A stretch of 64,000 nt of DNA from contig CAZTBB010000004.1 of the NCBI GenBank assembly GCA_964611755.1, forward strand, positions 1 to 64,000. The letters are read 5' to 3'. Each line of letters opens with the position of its first letter. Within the stretch, counting starts at the first letter, position 1. The position numbers and the translations under genes are program-made. Positions 7,280 through 16,809 of the stretch are shown here, piece by piece. Origin of the DNA: CAZTBB01 sp964611755. Lineage in GTDB: Bacteria > Pseudomonadota > Alphaproteobacteria > Micavibrionales > Micavibrionaceae. Below the pieces are notes generated by a model. The model did not search any database. It was not told the DNA's origin and saw nothing but the letters and a program-made list of their open reading frames with translations.

Positions 7280-9283
7280 TTAATTAGGCTCCCTTTCATT
7301 GGGTGAGGCGCTTATGTCTTCCCAGAGGCCTTTTTCTTTTAAGGTTTTCATCCATTTGCTTTTGACTTTTTGTTCTGTGCTCTCGATGGCTAAAGCCGTT
7401 AAATCCGGCAGGATTACATTACATTTCTCTATTTCGCCTTTTATGGCCTTGTAACGTTCAATATCCGAGTGGTCAAGGACGGCAGAGGCAAATTCTTCTT
7501 CTATGCCGACACCGCTATTCCGGCTGACTTCCATAAGGTCATTGACGAAAGAACTTCGTTCGGACTTGTCCAAGTTGATAAAGGCAATTGATTTCCCAGC
7601 CTTGCTCTTCGGGTTGAGGACTTCACGGCCATATGTTTGCATTGCCCAGAGCAAGCCCGGCATTGATCTGGCATCAATGCTGGCTAGATCCATCTGGTCC
7701 GGGCTGAGGTCTCCTGTAAGAATGATTTTGACCTTACCTTTGCTCTTTTCCTGTGCGCGGTTGATTATATCGCGCAGAACCTTTGCCGAGAAATTTTGTG
7801 CTTCATCAATAATAATAATGCCCGGAATTGTTTTGCCACGAATAGTCTCTGCAATTTGTTGGTCCATGATACCCATATCCACAAGATCGCCTCGGCTGGC
7901 CTGTCCTTGTGTTAGAACATCGATAGTGTGGTTGAGAGGCTCGAAATAAGGCTCGGTCTTATCGCCCATCTGCCCCGGCATAGCGCCTATGTTAACGCCT
8001 GTTGTGGTTGTCATTGGCCTGATAATTGTAAAATTATCGTAATTGCCATTTTGAACCTGTTTGAGCGCATATTCGATAGCCAAGAAGGTTTTTGACGCGC
8101 CCGCCGGACCAACAAGGCCAATAAGCTGATAACGGTCATTGTTTAAAATTTCATGTGCGCTGGCTTGCAGATAGCTGCGCGGCTCAAACTTCAATAAGTC
8201 TTTTGAAATAGCAGGCCAGTTTTTCTGACGCTTGGCATCTGTTACGGCTCTCTTTATACGTGATCCTTGTTTTAACTCTCCTGTTGGCTCAAAGGGAAGC
8301 AGGTTGCCTGAATCATCATATTGCGGCTGATTTCCAATACCATCACCATGAATTTGTGATTGTAAGATGGCGGCAAGTTCCTCAAGGCGGTTATTATCAA
8401 ATTCACCCCTGATATCCATGGGCGTTGTTGCCGGAATTGGGATGTTTCTTTCAATAAAGATTTCCAGTACGGATCTATTTTCTCCGGAACTGCTATTCTG
8501 TACAACTTTACTTTTTAGCAGGCTGATGAGTTTTTCATGGCTATCAATTCGGTCCGGATGGATAATATATTGCCATATCCCATGGTTTTTGAGGCGCCTG
8601 TATAGAGTCTTGCCGAGTTTGGATTCTAAAAGCGTGCCGTAATCATATTGCTTGGATGCTTTCTCTTTTTCGCTCAGCGGGCGATCTAGCTCTCTGAGGA
8701 TCCCAAGATATGTAATCGCAGCATCTGTTTTCAGCGATTTAAAAACGCTTTTGCTTAGCTCTTGCTGGCGTTTTAGCTCACCCCTTCTTTTGTCATACTC
8801 TTTTTGTTGAAAAGAGATGGGGTCTTTTTGTCCGGGGTTGGAGAGCTCGTATTGCGTAACGATTTCCGGCCACTTAACGGTTTTTTGTGGCGGATTATTG
8901 ATTAAGTATTGCGTTACACTGTCAATCAGCTCCGAGAACGCTAAATTGGCGTGCTCAAGCGCCAACATGTCTGTGCCTTCCAGATAAAAATAGATGCCAT
9001 CTTTGTTATCGCTGCGCTCTGAAGGTTTTAGGTGAAGCGTTTCAATGTTCTTCTTTTTTTGCTTTTTTTCCAGGCGGTTGGCTCGCCTTACTTTGATACC
9101 GTTAAAGTTCAAGCGGAATTCATCTTTGCTTTTTCCGAGCTGGATATATTCTTCCAGAAAACGAAGCACTTGTTTCCCGAGATCGGATTGCTTTCCACTG
9201 TTATCAAAATGCGAAGATGGGCGCGGTATCCAGCGATATTGATCAGCTGGATCAAAGAGTTCAATGTTTTCTTTTTGCGACAT
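7280..9283 (-). CDS. PhoH-like P-loop ATPase with a long N-terminal extension
   Basis: The C-terminal half (about 380-600) resembles the PhoH ATPase domain: P-loop GPAGASKT (392-399), IIRPMTTTTGVNIGAMPG (compare TRPAVEAGE-LGFLPG), EPYFEPL, Walker B GIIIIDEAQNF (488-497) and LTGDLSPDQMDL. The P-loop is irregular: the Gly that normally precedes the Lys is Ser397. The first 370 residues match nothing I recognise; they are charged, with a basic stretch KKQKKKN near 74-80. PhoH proteins are linked to RNA metabolism, and the position 25 bases after rnr supports an RNA-related role. The start at 9283 has no clear ribosome site, so it could be translated by read-through from rnr. Confidence 0.7.
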   Translation of the reverse strand: MSQKENIELFDPADQYRWIPRPSSHFDNSGKQSDLGKQVLRFLEEYIQLGKSKDEFRLNFNGIKVRRANRLEKKQKKKNIETLHLKPSERSDNKDGIYFYLEGTDMLALEHANLAFSELIDSVTQYLINNPPQKTVKWPEIVTQYELSNPGQKDPISFQQKEYDKRRGELKRQQELSKSVFKSLKTDAAITYLGILRELDRPLSEKEKASKQYDYGTLLESKLGKTLYRRLKNHGIWQYIIHPDRIDSHEKLISLLKSKVVQNSSSGENRSVLEIFIERNIPIPATTPMDIRGEFDNNRLEELAAILQSQIHGDGIGNQPQYDDSGNLLPFEPTGELKQGSRIKRAVTDAKRQKNWPAISKDLLKFEPRSYLQASAHEILNNDRYQLIGLVGPAGASKTFLAIEYALKQVQNGNYDNFTIIRPMTTTTGVNIGAMPGQMGDKTEPYFEPLNHTIDVLTQGQASRGDLVDMGIMDQQIAETIRGKTIPGIIIIDEAQNFSAKVLRDIINRAQEKSKGKVKIILTGDLSPDQMDLASIDARSMPGLLWAMQTYGREVLNPKSKAGKSIAFINLDKSERSSFVNDLMEVSRNSGVGIEEEFASAVLDHSDIERYKAIKGEIEKCNVILPDLTALAIESTEQKVKSKWMKTLKEKGLWEDISASPNEREPN

Positions 9284-9308
9284 CGAAATGTAATCGCTTT
9301 AGCAGCGC

Positions 9309-11594
9309 CTAGTTTTTACGTGATTTTCTGGTTTTCCGTATAGTAGATTTTCGAGGTTTTCGCAAGTTCTTTTTCGATAATCCTGAACGATTATTGCTTT
9401 GTTTTGGTTTTTTAGGAAGGCTGAAGCCCGGAATATCAGCGCCCTTGTGATGGCCAACGAGCTCAAGTACCGTCGAGCCGGTCAGACCATCGGCTTCGAT
9501 CAGGCGAACGGTGACATCGGCACCCATTCGGAAAACGCGGCCAGAACGACGCCCAATGAGCGCATGTTGTTCTTCATCATGAATGTAGTAATCCTGTGGC
9601 AAGCTTCGCATGGGAACAAGACCATCGGCTCCGCTCTCATGAAGTTGCACAAAAAGTCCAAAGCGCGTGACACCGCTAATGCGGCCTTCAAACTGCGCGC
9701 CGATTTGGGTTGATAGAAAATGCGCAGTGAATCGGTCTGTCGCATTGCGCTCGGCTTCCATTGACGCGCGCTCGGTAGATGAAATACGCTCACAAATTTC
9801 ATCCATTGCGGCTATTTCAGCCTCACTAAGGCCACCTGCACCCATGCCATACGCGCTGACGAGAGAGCGGTGCACCATAAGGTCAGCATAGCGCCGAATG
9901 GGGGACGTGAAATGTGCGTATTTCTTTAAGGCCAATCCGTAATGACCGATATTGTCTGTCGCATAATGAGCTTGGCTTTGGCAGCGAAGGACGACGGTGC
10001 TAATGAGGTGAGAGAAGGGAAGAGTGCTTGCCTTTCGTAGGATTCCGTTGAGCTGTTTGGGTTTTATTTTTTGCCCCTTTGGAATGGAGAGGCCAAAGCT
10101 CTCAATGAATTCTCCTGCGCTGGAGAGTTTATCCAAAGAGGGGGCATCATGAATTCGGTAAACGCAGGGGCTCTTTTTATCTTCGAGGGCAGATGCCGCC
10201 GCGACATTGGCCAGCACCATGAATTCCTCAATCAATTTATGTGCATCAAGGCGCACACGTTGCTTCACACCAACCATATTATTGTTGTCATCAATAATAA
10301 TTTGCCGCTCTGGCAGGTCTAAATCCAGAGCGCCGCGCTCTGCTCTCGCGGCATCTAAAATACGATATGCATCGTAAAGCGGGTTTATGACCGTATCCAT
10401 TAATGGGGCTGTTTTATCATCTGTTTGGCCATCATAGGCGGCCTGGACCTGTTCATAGACTAAGCGTTCTTTAGAGCGCATGAGTGCGCGGCCAAATTTA
10501 TATTGAACGAGCTGTCCATCCATATTTATCCATAGATGAGCCGCCATGCAGGCGCGATCTTCATGCGGTCTTAATGAGCACAGATCATTGGACAAAACTT
10601 CCGGCAGCATAGGCACAACACGGTCCGGGAAGTAGGTTGAGTTGCCACGTTTTTGTGCTTCATTATCTAATGGAGTTTCCGTTCGGACATAGAAGGATAC
10701 ATCGGCAATGGCCACAATGAGATGATAGCCCTCTGATCCATCGGCAAGTGCGCATTTCTCGGCAAAGACTGCATCATCAAAATCACGGGCATCGGCTCCA
10801 TCAATGGTGACCAGAGGAATATCACGCAAATCCTCGCGTCCCTTAATGGGGGGCACGGCCATATCTTTTTGTTGGGTTTGTTTTAAAACCGCAGCCGGAA
10901 ATTCGTTGCTGATGCCTTTTTCATGCAGACTAATCAGGCTGATGGCTGCGGGATCATCGCGCCGGCCAATGACCTCAACAATACGAACTTTTTTATTGCG
11001 CATCCCGCGAGAGGGCTGAATTTCTGCAAGGCATAAATCACCATCGCGGGCATCGCCCAGATCGCCATGGGGCACATCAAAATCATATTTGGCTTTTTTG
11101 TCGGTCGGTTGTAAAACATGGCCGTGCTTGTGATTGCGCAAAAGTCCGAGAATGCGGCCCTTTTCATTGTCCAGGCGCTTTATCACGCGCCCTTCATATT
11201 GTGTTTTATCAAGCCTTTTTAATCGAACCAGAGCCCGCTCGCCCATTCCCATGGCGGTATGCCCTTTTTTGGTTTCTGGAATAATTTCGATGCGCGGCGT
11301 TTCACCCTGTAGCTCGGCGTTCCAATCAATCGGCTTTGCAAAGACATCTCCATCAATAGAAATATCATCCACCTCAACAATGCAAACACCCGGCAAGCCG
11401 GAGGGAACTCCATAGGCGCCACCCGGGTGTTTTGTGATAATGCCCTCGCTCTCTAATTTCTTGAGGATTTGTTTGAGAGCAACACGGTTTTCTCCCCCCT
11501 TTATATGAAAGGCACGGGCAATTTCGCGCTTTGTAACCGGAGCGCTGGATGATCGGATAAAGTCGAGTATGTCTTGGTCATTAAGTTTAGGCAT
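9309..11594 (-). CDS. rnr: Ribonuclease R
   Basis: RNase R is a processive 3'-5' exoribonuclease that degrades structured RNA. The 761-residue protein has an N-terminal winged helix (ILDFIRSSSAPVTKREIARAF), cold-shock-like RNA-binding domains, a central RNB catalytic domain with the acidic cluster DGADARDFDDAVFAEK and the block HFTSPIRRYADLMVHRSL, then an S1 domain (FEGRISGVTRFGLFVQLHESGADG) and a basic, Lys/Arg-rich tail typical of RNase R. Its start overlaps the end of the preceding transporter gene by eight bases, so the two are translationally coupled. The PhoH-like gene follows after 25 bases. Confidence 0.96.
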   Translation of the reverse strand: MPKLNDQDILDFIRSSSAPVTKREIARAFHIKGGENRVALKQILKKLESEGIITKHPGGAYGVPSGLPGVCIVEVDDISIDGDVFAKPIDWNAELQGETPRIEIIPETKKGHTAMGMGERALVRLKRLDKTQYEGRVIKRLDNEKGRILGLLRNHKHGHVLQPTDKKAKYDFDVPHGDLGDARDGDLCLAEIQPSRGMRNKKVRIVEVIGRRDDPAAISLISLHEKGISNEFPAAVLKQTQQKDMAVPPIKGREDLRDIPLVTIDGADARDFDDAVFAEKCALADGSEGYHLIVAIADVSFYVRTETPLDNEAQKRGNSTYFPDRVVPMLPEVLSNDLCSLRPHEDRACMAAHLWINMDGQLVQYKFGRALMRSKERLVYEQVQAAYDGQTDDKTAPLMDTVINPLYDAYRILDAARAERGALDLDLPERQIIIDDNNNMVGVKQRVRLDAHKLIEEFMVLANVAAASALEDKKSPCVYRIHDAPSLDKLSSAGEFIESFGLSIPKGQKIKPKQLNGILRKASTLPFSHLISTVVLRCQSQAHYATDNIGHYGLALKKYAHFTSPIRRYADLMVHRSLVSAYGMGAGGLSEAEIAAMDEICERISSTERASMEAERNATDRFTAHFLSTQIGAQFEGRISGVTRFGLFVQLHESGADGLVPMRSLPQDYYIHDEEQHALIGRRSGRVFRMGADVTVRLIEADGLTGSTVLELVGHHKGADIPGFSLPKKPKQSNNRSGLSKKNLRKPRKSTIRKTRKSRKN

Positions 11595-12498
11595 TTTGTT
11601 GTGCGTATTTCTTTAAAAACTGGCTGAAAATTGGAATGGACCCTATCCAAATGAACATGCTCATAGCCAGGAACATGGCGGTATGCGCATCAAAATAGAT
11701 CAAGGCTATAGTAAGCCCTAGCATGTTATTCATGAAAGTTGAGCTGATTGTTGTTGCAATTTGGTTCTGCGACTTTTTGTCATTGGGCCAGAGCCAGCCG
11801 ATGAGGAAGAAAAATAAAAACATAATGCTCAGAGCAAGAAGGAAAATAAGAATATGATCAAGATTGTCCAATATAAAATCGCGTTGCTTGGAAAAGGCTA
11901 TGGAATTGACTATGGAGAGAAAAACAATAGCACCAGCTTTACTATTGTGCCGTGTTAATTCCCTGATCGGCTTAATGTTACGGCCAATCACAAACCATAA
12001 AAACATAGGCACAAAAATCGCAAGGCAGAGGGTTCTGAGCATGCTGAATGTATCGATATCCAGCCCATGTTGACCGAGCAATTCAAAAATCCCCGGCATT
12101 GTAAAAGGCACAAGGATGCCGGAAAAAACTAATAGGCCCAGAGCAAGGGCGGTATTTCCATTGAAGATAGAACTAAAGGCAGGAGCGCTGGTGCCTGCAG
12201 GGCACAGGGCTAAAATCAGAACGGCTTCTTTAATTGTAGGCGCCAAAATGGAGGCCGCTAAATAAAGAGCAATGGGCGCGATGATGAAGCGAAATATATA
12301 AAAGCCTGCTGATAGTTTTATATTGATTGTCGCCAGATCAGAGCTGCGAATATTGCTGCAGGAAAAGAAAATAACAACACTAAGTCCCCAGATCATGGAA
12401 TAGTCAGGCAAGTCTTTTGCAATAGGCAAGACCATGCCAAATAACGCACCTGTGATTAATACAAGTGAGGCATTTTTTTCAATAAAGCTGCGGATCAT
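11587..12498 (-). CDS. SBF/BASS-family membrane transporter-like protein
   Basis: The 303-residue protein has about nine to ten hydrophobic helices and resembles the sodium/bile-acid symporter fold. The clearest block is CPAGTSAPAFSSIFNGNTALALGLL, which corresponds to the crossover and G-N-x-x-L-A region of SBF proteins. I cannot assign a substrate. It sits between topA (five bases upstream) and rnr (eight-base overlap), where other alphaproteobacteria often have no transporter, so its place in this information-processing operon is probably an insertion of convenience. Distant members of the arsenite or pantothenate-type carriers of the same fold are alternatives. Confidence 0.65.
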   Translation of the reverse strand: MIRSFIEKNASLVLITGALFGMVLPIAKDLPDYSMIWGLSVVIFFSCSNIRSSDLATINIKLSAGFYIFRFIIAPIALYLAASILAPTIKEAVLILALCPAGTSAPAFSSIFNGNTALALGLLVFSGILVPFTMPGIFELLGQHGLDIDTFSMLRTLCLAIFVPMFLWFVIGRNIKPIRELTRHNSKAGAIVFLSIVNSIAFSKQRDFILDNLDHILIFLLALSIMFLFFFLIGWLWPNDKKSQNQIATTISSTFMNNMLGLTIALIYFDAHTAMFLAMSMFIWIGSIPIFSQFLKKYAQQNA

Positions 12499-12503
12499 TT
12501 ACT

Positions 12504-15053
12504 CTATGCCTGTTTTTTCTTTGAGGCTGTTTTTGTTTTCTTCTTGGTTTTTGTTTTCTTGGCTGGCGCTTTTTTCTTTGTCTCTCCCTTGGCGGCTTTT
12601 TCCGCATCTTTCTTGGCTTTTTCTGCGAGCACGTCGACAGCGCGGTTAATGCCAACGCTTAAGACATCATCACCTTTGGGGAGCGATGTGAACTTTCCAT
12701 CATGTTTAAGGAAGGGGCCAAAGCGGCCAATGCCAGCCTGAATCATAAGGCCGGTTTCAGGGTGGTTGCCAATATCTCGCGGAAGAGCCAGAAGGTTAAG
12801 CGCACTGGCCAAAGTGACATCTTCTACATTCGTGCCTTTAGGGAGGCCTTGACGCTTTGGCTTCGGCTTGGCTGGCTTTCTGGGTTTGGATGGGGCTTTC
12901 TCGCCGTTCTTCTTGGCTTCTTTTTTGGCCAGAGTCCATTGCTCGATGGCCAGATCATAATCATCAAGAACTTTTTGATATTCATCCGAGGTTTCATCCG
13001 GCGCATCAATTTGAACATAGGGGCCGTATGGGCCAAGGCGAAGTGATACTTTGCGCCCTGTTTTAGGGTCATCGCCGAGCTCTTTGGGTTGATTGGCCAA
13101 AGATGCAGCTTCTCCTGATGCGTTTTCATCAGCATCAGGCACCACAAGCGGCTTTGTAAATTTACACTCTGGGTAATTCGAGCATCCAATAAAAGCACCA
13201 AATTTCCCAAGTTTAAGTCCCAGGCGGCCGGGCTCCAGATTTTTATCATCCTTACAGGCCTGACATTCCCGAACATCGCGGCCGTCTTCTGGCGGGAAGA
13301 AGTGAGGACCAAGCTCTTCATCCAGATGGTCAATCACTTGGGTGATTGTTAATTCTTTTGTTTCATCAACGGCCTTCTTGAAGTCACCCCAGAATTGGCT
13401 TAAGGCCTCTTTCCAGGCGACATGCCCTGCGGCAATCGCATCCAGCTCTTCTTCCAGGTTGGCTGTAAAGTCATAATCGACATAGCGTTCAAAAAACTTG
13501 GCCAGAAACGTTGTGACGACGCGGCCACGATCTTCGGGGATAAAGCGGCGCTTATCCATGCGCACATAGTTACGATCGCGTAAAACCTGAAGTATGGAGG
13601 CGTATGTGGAGGGGCGTCCAATTCCTAGCTCTTCCATTCTTTTGACAAGGCTGGCTTCTGAATAGCGCGGTGGAGGCTGTGTAAAATGTTGGTTGGGAAC
13701 AACATCAATAAGTTTTGTATTATCGCCTTGTTTCATTGGAGGAAGAAGGCGGTCTTTTTCATCGCCGCTATCATCATCATCCTTGTTTTCGATGTAAAGT
13801 TTCAAGAAACCATCAAAGGATACAACAGAGCCGTTAGCCCGCAGAACAACATCATCCGTGCCATCAGAAATATTGACGGCAACCTGATCAAGAATGGCAT
13901 TTTCCATCTGTGACGCTACGGTTCGTTTCCAAATTAAATCATAGAGTTTAATTTGATCATCATCTAATTGTGCACGCAGCATGGGCGGTAATTTTGATAT
14001 ATCAGTCGGGCGAATAGCTTCGTGTGCTTCTTGGGCGTTCTTGGCTTTGGATTTATATAGCCGCGGCGCATCCGGCACATAATTTGATCCATATTCTTTG
14101 CCTATTACAGAGCGTGCCTGAGAGACCGCATCTTGTGAGAGTGTGGTGCCATCGGTTCTCATATAGGTAATCAAACCCTGCTCATAAAGCCCTTGAGCTG
14201 TGCGCATGGTTTTTGAAGCAGACATGCCCAATTTGCGTGAGGCCTCCATTTGCATGCTGGAGGTAATAAATGGTGGGGAGGGACTTCTGCGAACTTGTTT
14301 GGTTTCAATATTTTGAATTGATAGTGATTTTTGCTTGATGCGTTCTGCTGCGCTCTGCGCTTCACCCTCGGAGCCGATATCCATCTTACCAAGCTTGTTG
14401 CCGGATAAATGCGTCAGGCGCGCGCTAAATGGGACACCATCGGAGGTGTGTAGTTTGGTTTCGATACTCCAATATTCTTCGGCCTTAAAAATCTCAATTT
14501 CGGCTTCACGCTCACAAATCAAACGGAGCGCAACTGATTGCACACGTCCGGCAGATCTGGACCCGGGAAGCTTGCGCCAAAGAACAGGGGATAAATTAAA
14601 GCCCACCAGATAATCAAGGGCACGCCGTGCCAAGTAGGCTTCAATCAAAGGTAGATCAAGGTCGCGTGCATGCTCGAAAGCTTCTTTAACAGCGTTCTTG
14701 GTGATTTCATTAAACGTGACGCGGTGGACTTGCTTATCACCAATAAGTTTATCTTCGTTTAGGATTTCTTGCACATGCCAAGAAATTGCCTCTCCTTCTC
14801 TATCCGGGTCAGTTGCGAGATAAATGGCATCGGCTTTTTTGACAGCCTTTTTAATATCACTCACATGTTTGGCCGAGCGCTCGCCCAATTGCCAGCGCAT
14901 AGCAAAATCGTCATCGGGCTGCACCGAGCCATCTTTATTCACTAAATCGCGCACATGCCCGAACGAGGCCAAGACGGTGTAGTCGGGCCCTAAATATTTT
15001 TCGATTGTTTTGGCTTTTGCAGGTGATTCAACAATGACTAAATTCTGCGCCAT
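12504..15053 (-). CDS. topA: DNA topoisomerase I (type IA)
   Basis: TopA relaxes negative supercoils by passing one strand through a transient 5'-phosphotyrosine break. The TOPRIM domain (MAQNLVIVESPAKAKTIEKY and TDPDREGEA) is followed by the catalytic domain with Y297 in GLITYMRTDGTTLS. One four-cysteine zinc module (CQACKD...GCSNYPECKF) and further C-terminal repeat modules (LGPYGPYVQ; GIGRFGPFLKHDGKF) follow, and the end is a Lys/Ala-rich DNA-binding tail of about 40 residues. The length of 849 residues is usual for the class. It lies five bases downstream of dprA, as in many alphaproteobacteria. Confidence 0.97.
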   Translation of the reverse strand: MAQNLVIVESPAKAKTIEKYLGPDYTVLASFGHVRDLVNKDGSVQPDDDFAMRWQLGERSAKHVSDIKKAVKKADAIYLATDPDREGEAISWHVQEILNEDKLIGDKQVHRVTFNEITKNAVKEAFEHARDLDLPLIEAYLARRALDYLVGFNLSPVLWRKLPGSRSAGRVQSVALRLICEREAEIEIFKAEEYWSIETKLHTSDGVPFSARLTHLSGNKLGKMDIGSEGEAQSAAERIKQKSLSIQNIETKQVRRSPSPPFITSSMQMEASRKLGMSASKTMRTAQGLYEQGLITYMRTDGTTLSQDAVSQARSVIGKEYGSNYVPDAPRLYKSKAKNAQEAHEAIRPTDISKLPPMLRAQLDDDQIKLYDLIWKRTVASQMENAILDQVAVNISDGTDDVVLRANGSVVSFDGFLKLYIENKDDDDSGDEKDRLLPPMKQGDNTKLIDVVPNQHFTQPPPRYSEASLVKRMEELGIGRPSTYASILQVLRDRNYVRMDKRRFIPEDRGRVVTTFLAKFFERYVDYDFTANLEEELDAIAAGHVAWKEALSQFWGDFKKAVDETKELTITQVIDHLDEELGPHFFPPEDGRDVRECQACKDDKNLEPGRLGLKLGKFGAFIGCSNYPECKFTKPLVVPDADENASGEAASLANQPKELGDDPKTGRKVSLRLGPYGPYVQIDAPDETSDEYQKVLDDYDLAIEQWTLAKKEAKKNGEKAPSKPRKPAKPKPKRQGLPKGTNVEDVTLASALNLLALPRDIGNHPETGLMIQAGIGRFGPFLKHDGKFTSLPKGDDVLSVGINRAVDVLAEKAKKDAEKAAKGETKKKAPAKKTKTKKKTKTASKKKQA

Positions 15054-15058
15054 GTGTT

Positions 15059-16213
15059 TTACTCTCTTCCCTCGATCAGCACAACGCGCCCTCCTGGCAA
15101 GCGTTTTAGGCGACCGGCTAATTCCAATTCCAATAAAACAACTTGTGTGTCTTTCATAGTCACATGACAGTTTCTGATCAATTCGTCAACTGTTACGGGT
15201 GTAAAAGACAAATGCGACAAGATAATGTCATAGGCATTTGCGGGCGGCTCATTAATCTCTTGGGCTTCGTTTTCTTGCTTGTGAATAAAGTTTTTCGTCT
15301 CAAAAATCGGTTCTCTCATGGCTGAGCCAGAAAAGTTTTGTAAAATCTCGAGAATATCATCAGCAGAGCGCACCAGGGTCGCACCATCCCGTATCAATTT
15401 ATTAGGGCCACCAGCCCTTGGGTCCAGTGGTGATCCTGGCACAGCCATGACGTCTCTGCCTTGTTCACCTGCAAGGCGCGCCGTAATGAGTGATCCTGAG
15501 CGTTCTGTGGCCTCAATAACGATAACAGCCTTCGAAAGGCCGGAGACAATGCGGTTGCGCCTTGGGAAGCTAGCGGCAAAGGGCTTTTGCCCCCACGGGC
15601 TTTCGGCAATTACCAGCCCGTCCTCACAAATTTGTTTGAACAAATCCAGATTTTCTTCCGGGTAAACAATATCAATCCCGCCAGCCACAACCGCGATTGT
15701 TCCGCTTTCTAGTGCGCCTTTATGGGCGGCCGTATCAATGCCGCGCGCAAGACCGGATGTGATGATTTGGCTCGCCTCTCCAAGATCACGACTGAGCTTT
15801 TGGGCAAGTTTAAGCCCATTTAGAGATGCGTTGCGTGCCCCGACAATGGCTATGCATGATTGGTTCATCAAATCGGTGTTGCCGATAACGCTGATCACAG
15901 GAGGGGCATCATCAAGCGCCGAGAGCGCAAGCGGGTATGAAGAATCAGCAGCGGTGATGATGTCGCCGCCCACTTTTTTTAGTTGAGCGTATTCTTTTTC
16001 TACAGCCGATACACTAGGCGCGCTTAATGGTTTTTTGCGGCCGCCGCGTGCAGCCAGCTCAGGCAATGCCGCCAGCGCATGTGACGCACTTCCGTAGCGG
16101 TCGATCAAACGATAAAATGTGATAGGGCCAACATTTTCAGTGCGTGACAAGCGCAACCAATCAAGCTTGTCTTGATCACTTGGTTGAACATTTGAATGGA
16201 ACAGAGTCATCAT
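15059..16213 (-). CDS. dprA: DNA-processing protein DprA/Smf
   Basis: DprA binds incoming single-stranded DNA during natural transformation and loads RecA. The 384-residue protein has an N-terminal SAM-like region (LDWLRLSRTENVGPITFYRL), the Rossmann-like core with VGARNASLNGLKLA, SGLARGIDTAAHKGAL, AGGIDIVYPEEN, FPRRNRIVSGLS and ERSGSLITARLAGEQGRDV, and a C-terminal winged helix (VTVDELIRNCHVTMKDTQ). Its start overlaps the plsY stop by four bases (ATGA), so the two are coupled. A pilus-like system in the same window makes DNA uptake conceivable, but no comEC-type gene is present here. Confidence 0.95.
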   Translation of the reverse strand: MMTLFHSNVQPSDQDKLDWLRLSRTENVGPITFYRLIDRYGSASHALAALPELAARGGRKKPLSAPSVSAVEKEYAQLKKVGGDIITAADSSYPLALSALDDAPPVISVIGNTDLMNQSCIAIVGARNASLNGLKLAQKLSRDLGEASQIITSGLARGIDTAAHKGALESGTIAVVAGGIDIVYPEENLDLFKQICEDGLVIAESPWGQKPFAASFPRRNRIVSGLSKAVIVIEATERSGSLITARLAGEQGRDVMAVPGSPLDPRAGGPNKLIRDGATLVRSADDILEILQNFSGSAMREPIFETKNFIHKQENEAQEINEPPANAYDIILSHLSFTPVTVDELIRNCHVTMKDTQVVLLELELAGRLKRLPGGRVVLIEGRE

Positions 16214-16809
16214 GTTTTCTTTTTGCGCCCTATTTTAGGCTCTTCGCCTTTTGCCAGTCGTTGAATATTGTCACGATGACGCCAAAAGACGAGGGCAGCA
16301 ATCATGAAGCCGATAATTGAGGGGAACAATCCATAAAAGACATAGGCGCTCAGTGGGACAAGCGTGATTGCAATCAGGGCCGATAGGGATGAGATTCGAA
16401 ATGCGAAGGCCGAGATAAGCCATGCACCGCAAGCAATAAGCCCTGCAAATGGCATGGCGGCCAACAAGCTGCCGAATGTTGTGGCCACACCCTTGCCGCC
16501 CTTAAAGCCAAGCCACATGGGGTAGCAATGCCCGATAATTGCGCCAAGCGCCGTTAAGGACAGATATGTCATATTTTCAGGAAAGAATAAAAACACAAAC
16601 CCGACAGCAATTGCCCCTTTGCCGCTATCTAAAATCAAAGTGGCCAAAGCCAGCGCCTTGTTTCCCGTTCTTAAAACATTCGTGGCGCCGATATTTCCGG
16701 ATCCTATTTTGCGAATATCGCCGTATCCAAAAACGCGGCACAAGACCAGCCCGAAAGGAATTGAGCCGAGAATATAGCCGAAAGCTAGAACAAGGATAGG
16801 CTCAATCAT
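16210..16809 (-). CDS. plsY: Acyl-phosphate:glycerol-3-phosphate acyltransferase PlsY
   Basis: PlsY transfers the first acyl chain from acyl-phosphate to glycerol-3-phosphate in membrane phospholipid synthesis. The 199-residue integral membrane protein shows the three family motifs: GSIPFGLVLCR with GSGNIGATNVLRT, the central GHCYPMWLGFKGGKGVATTFG, and the later region with FWRHRDNIQRL. There are about five membrane segments. It is coupled at both ends by four-base overlaps, upstream with pyrB and downstream with dprA. Confidence 0.96.
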   Translation of the reverse strand: MIEPILVLAFGYILGSIPFGLVLCRVFGYGDIRKIGSGNIGATNVLRTGNKALALATLILDSGKGAIAVGFVFLFFPENMTYLSLTALGAIIGHCYPMWLGFKGGKGVATTFGSLLAAMPFAGLIACGAWLISAFAFRISSLSALIAITLVPLSAYVFYGLFPSIIGFMIAALVFWRHRDNIQRLAKGEEPKIGRKKKT

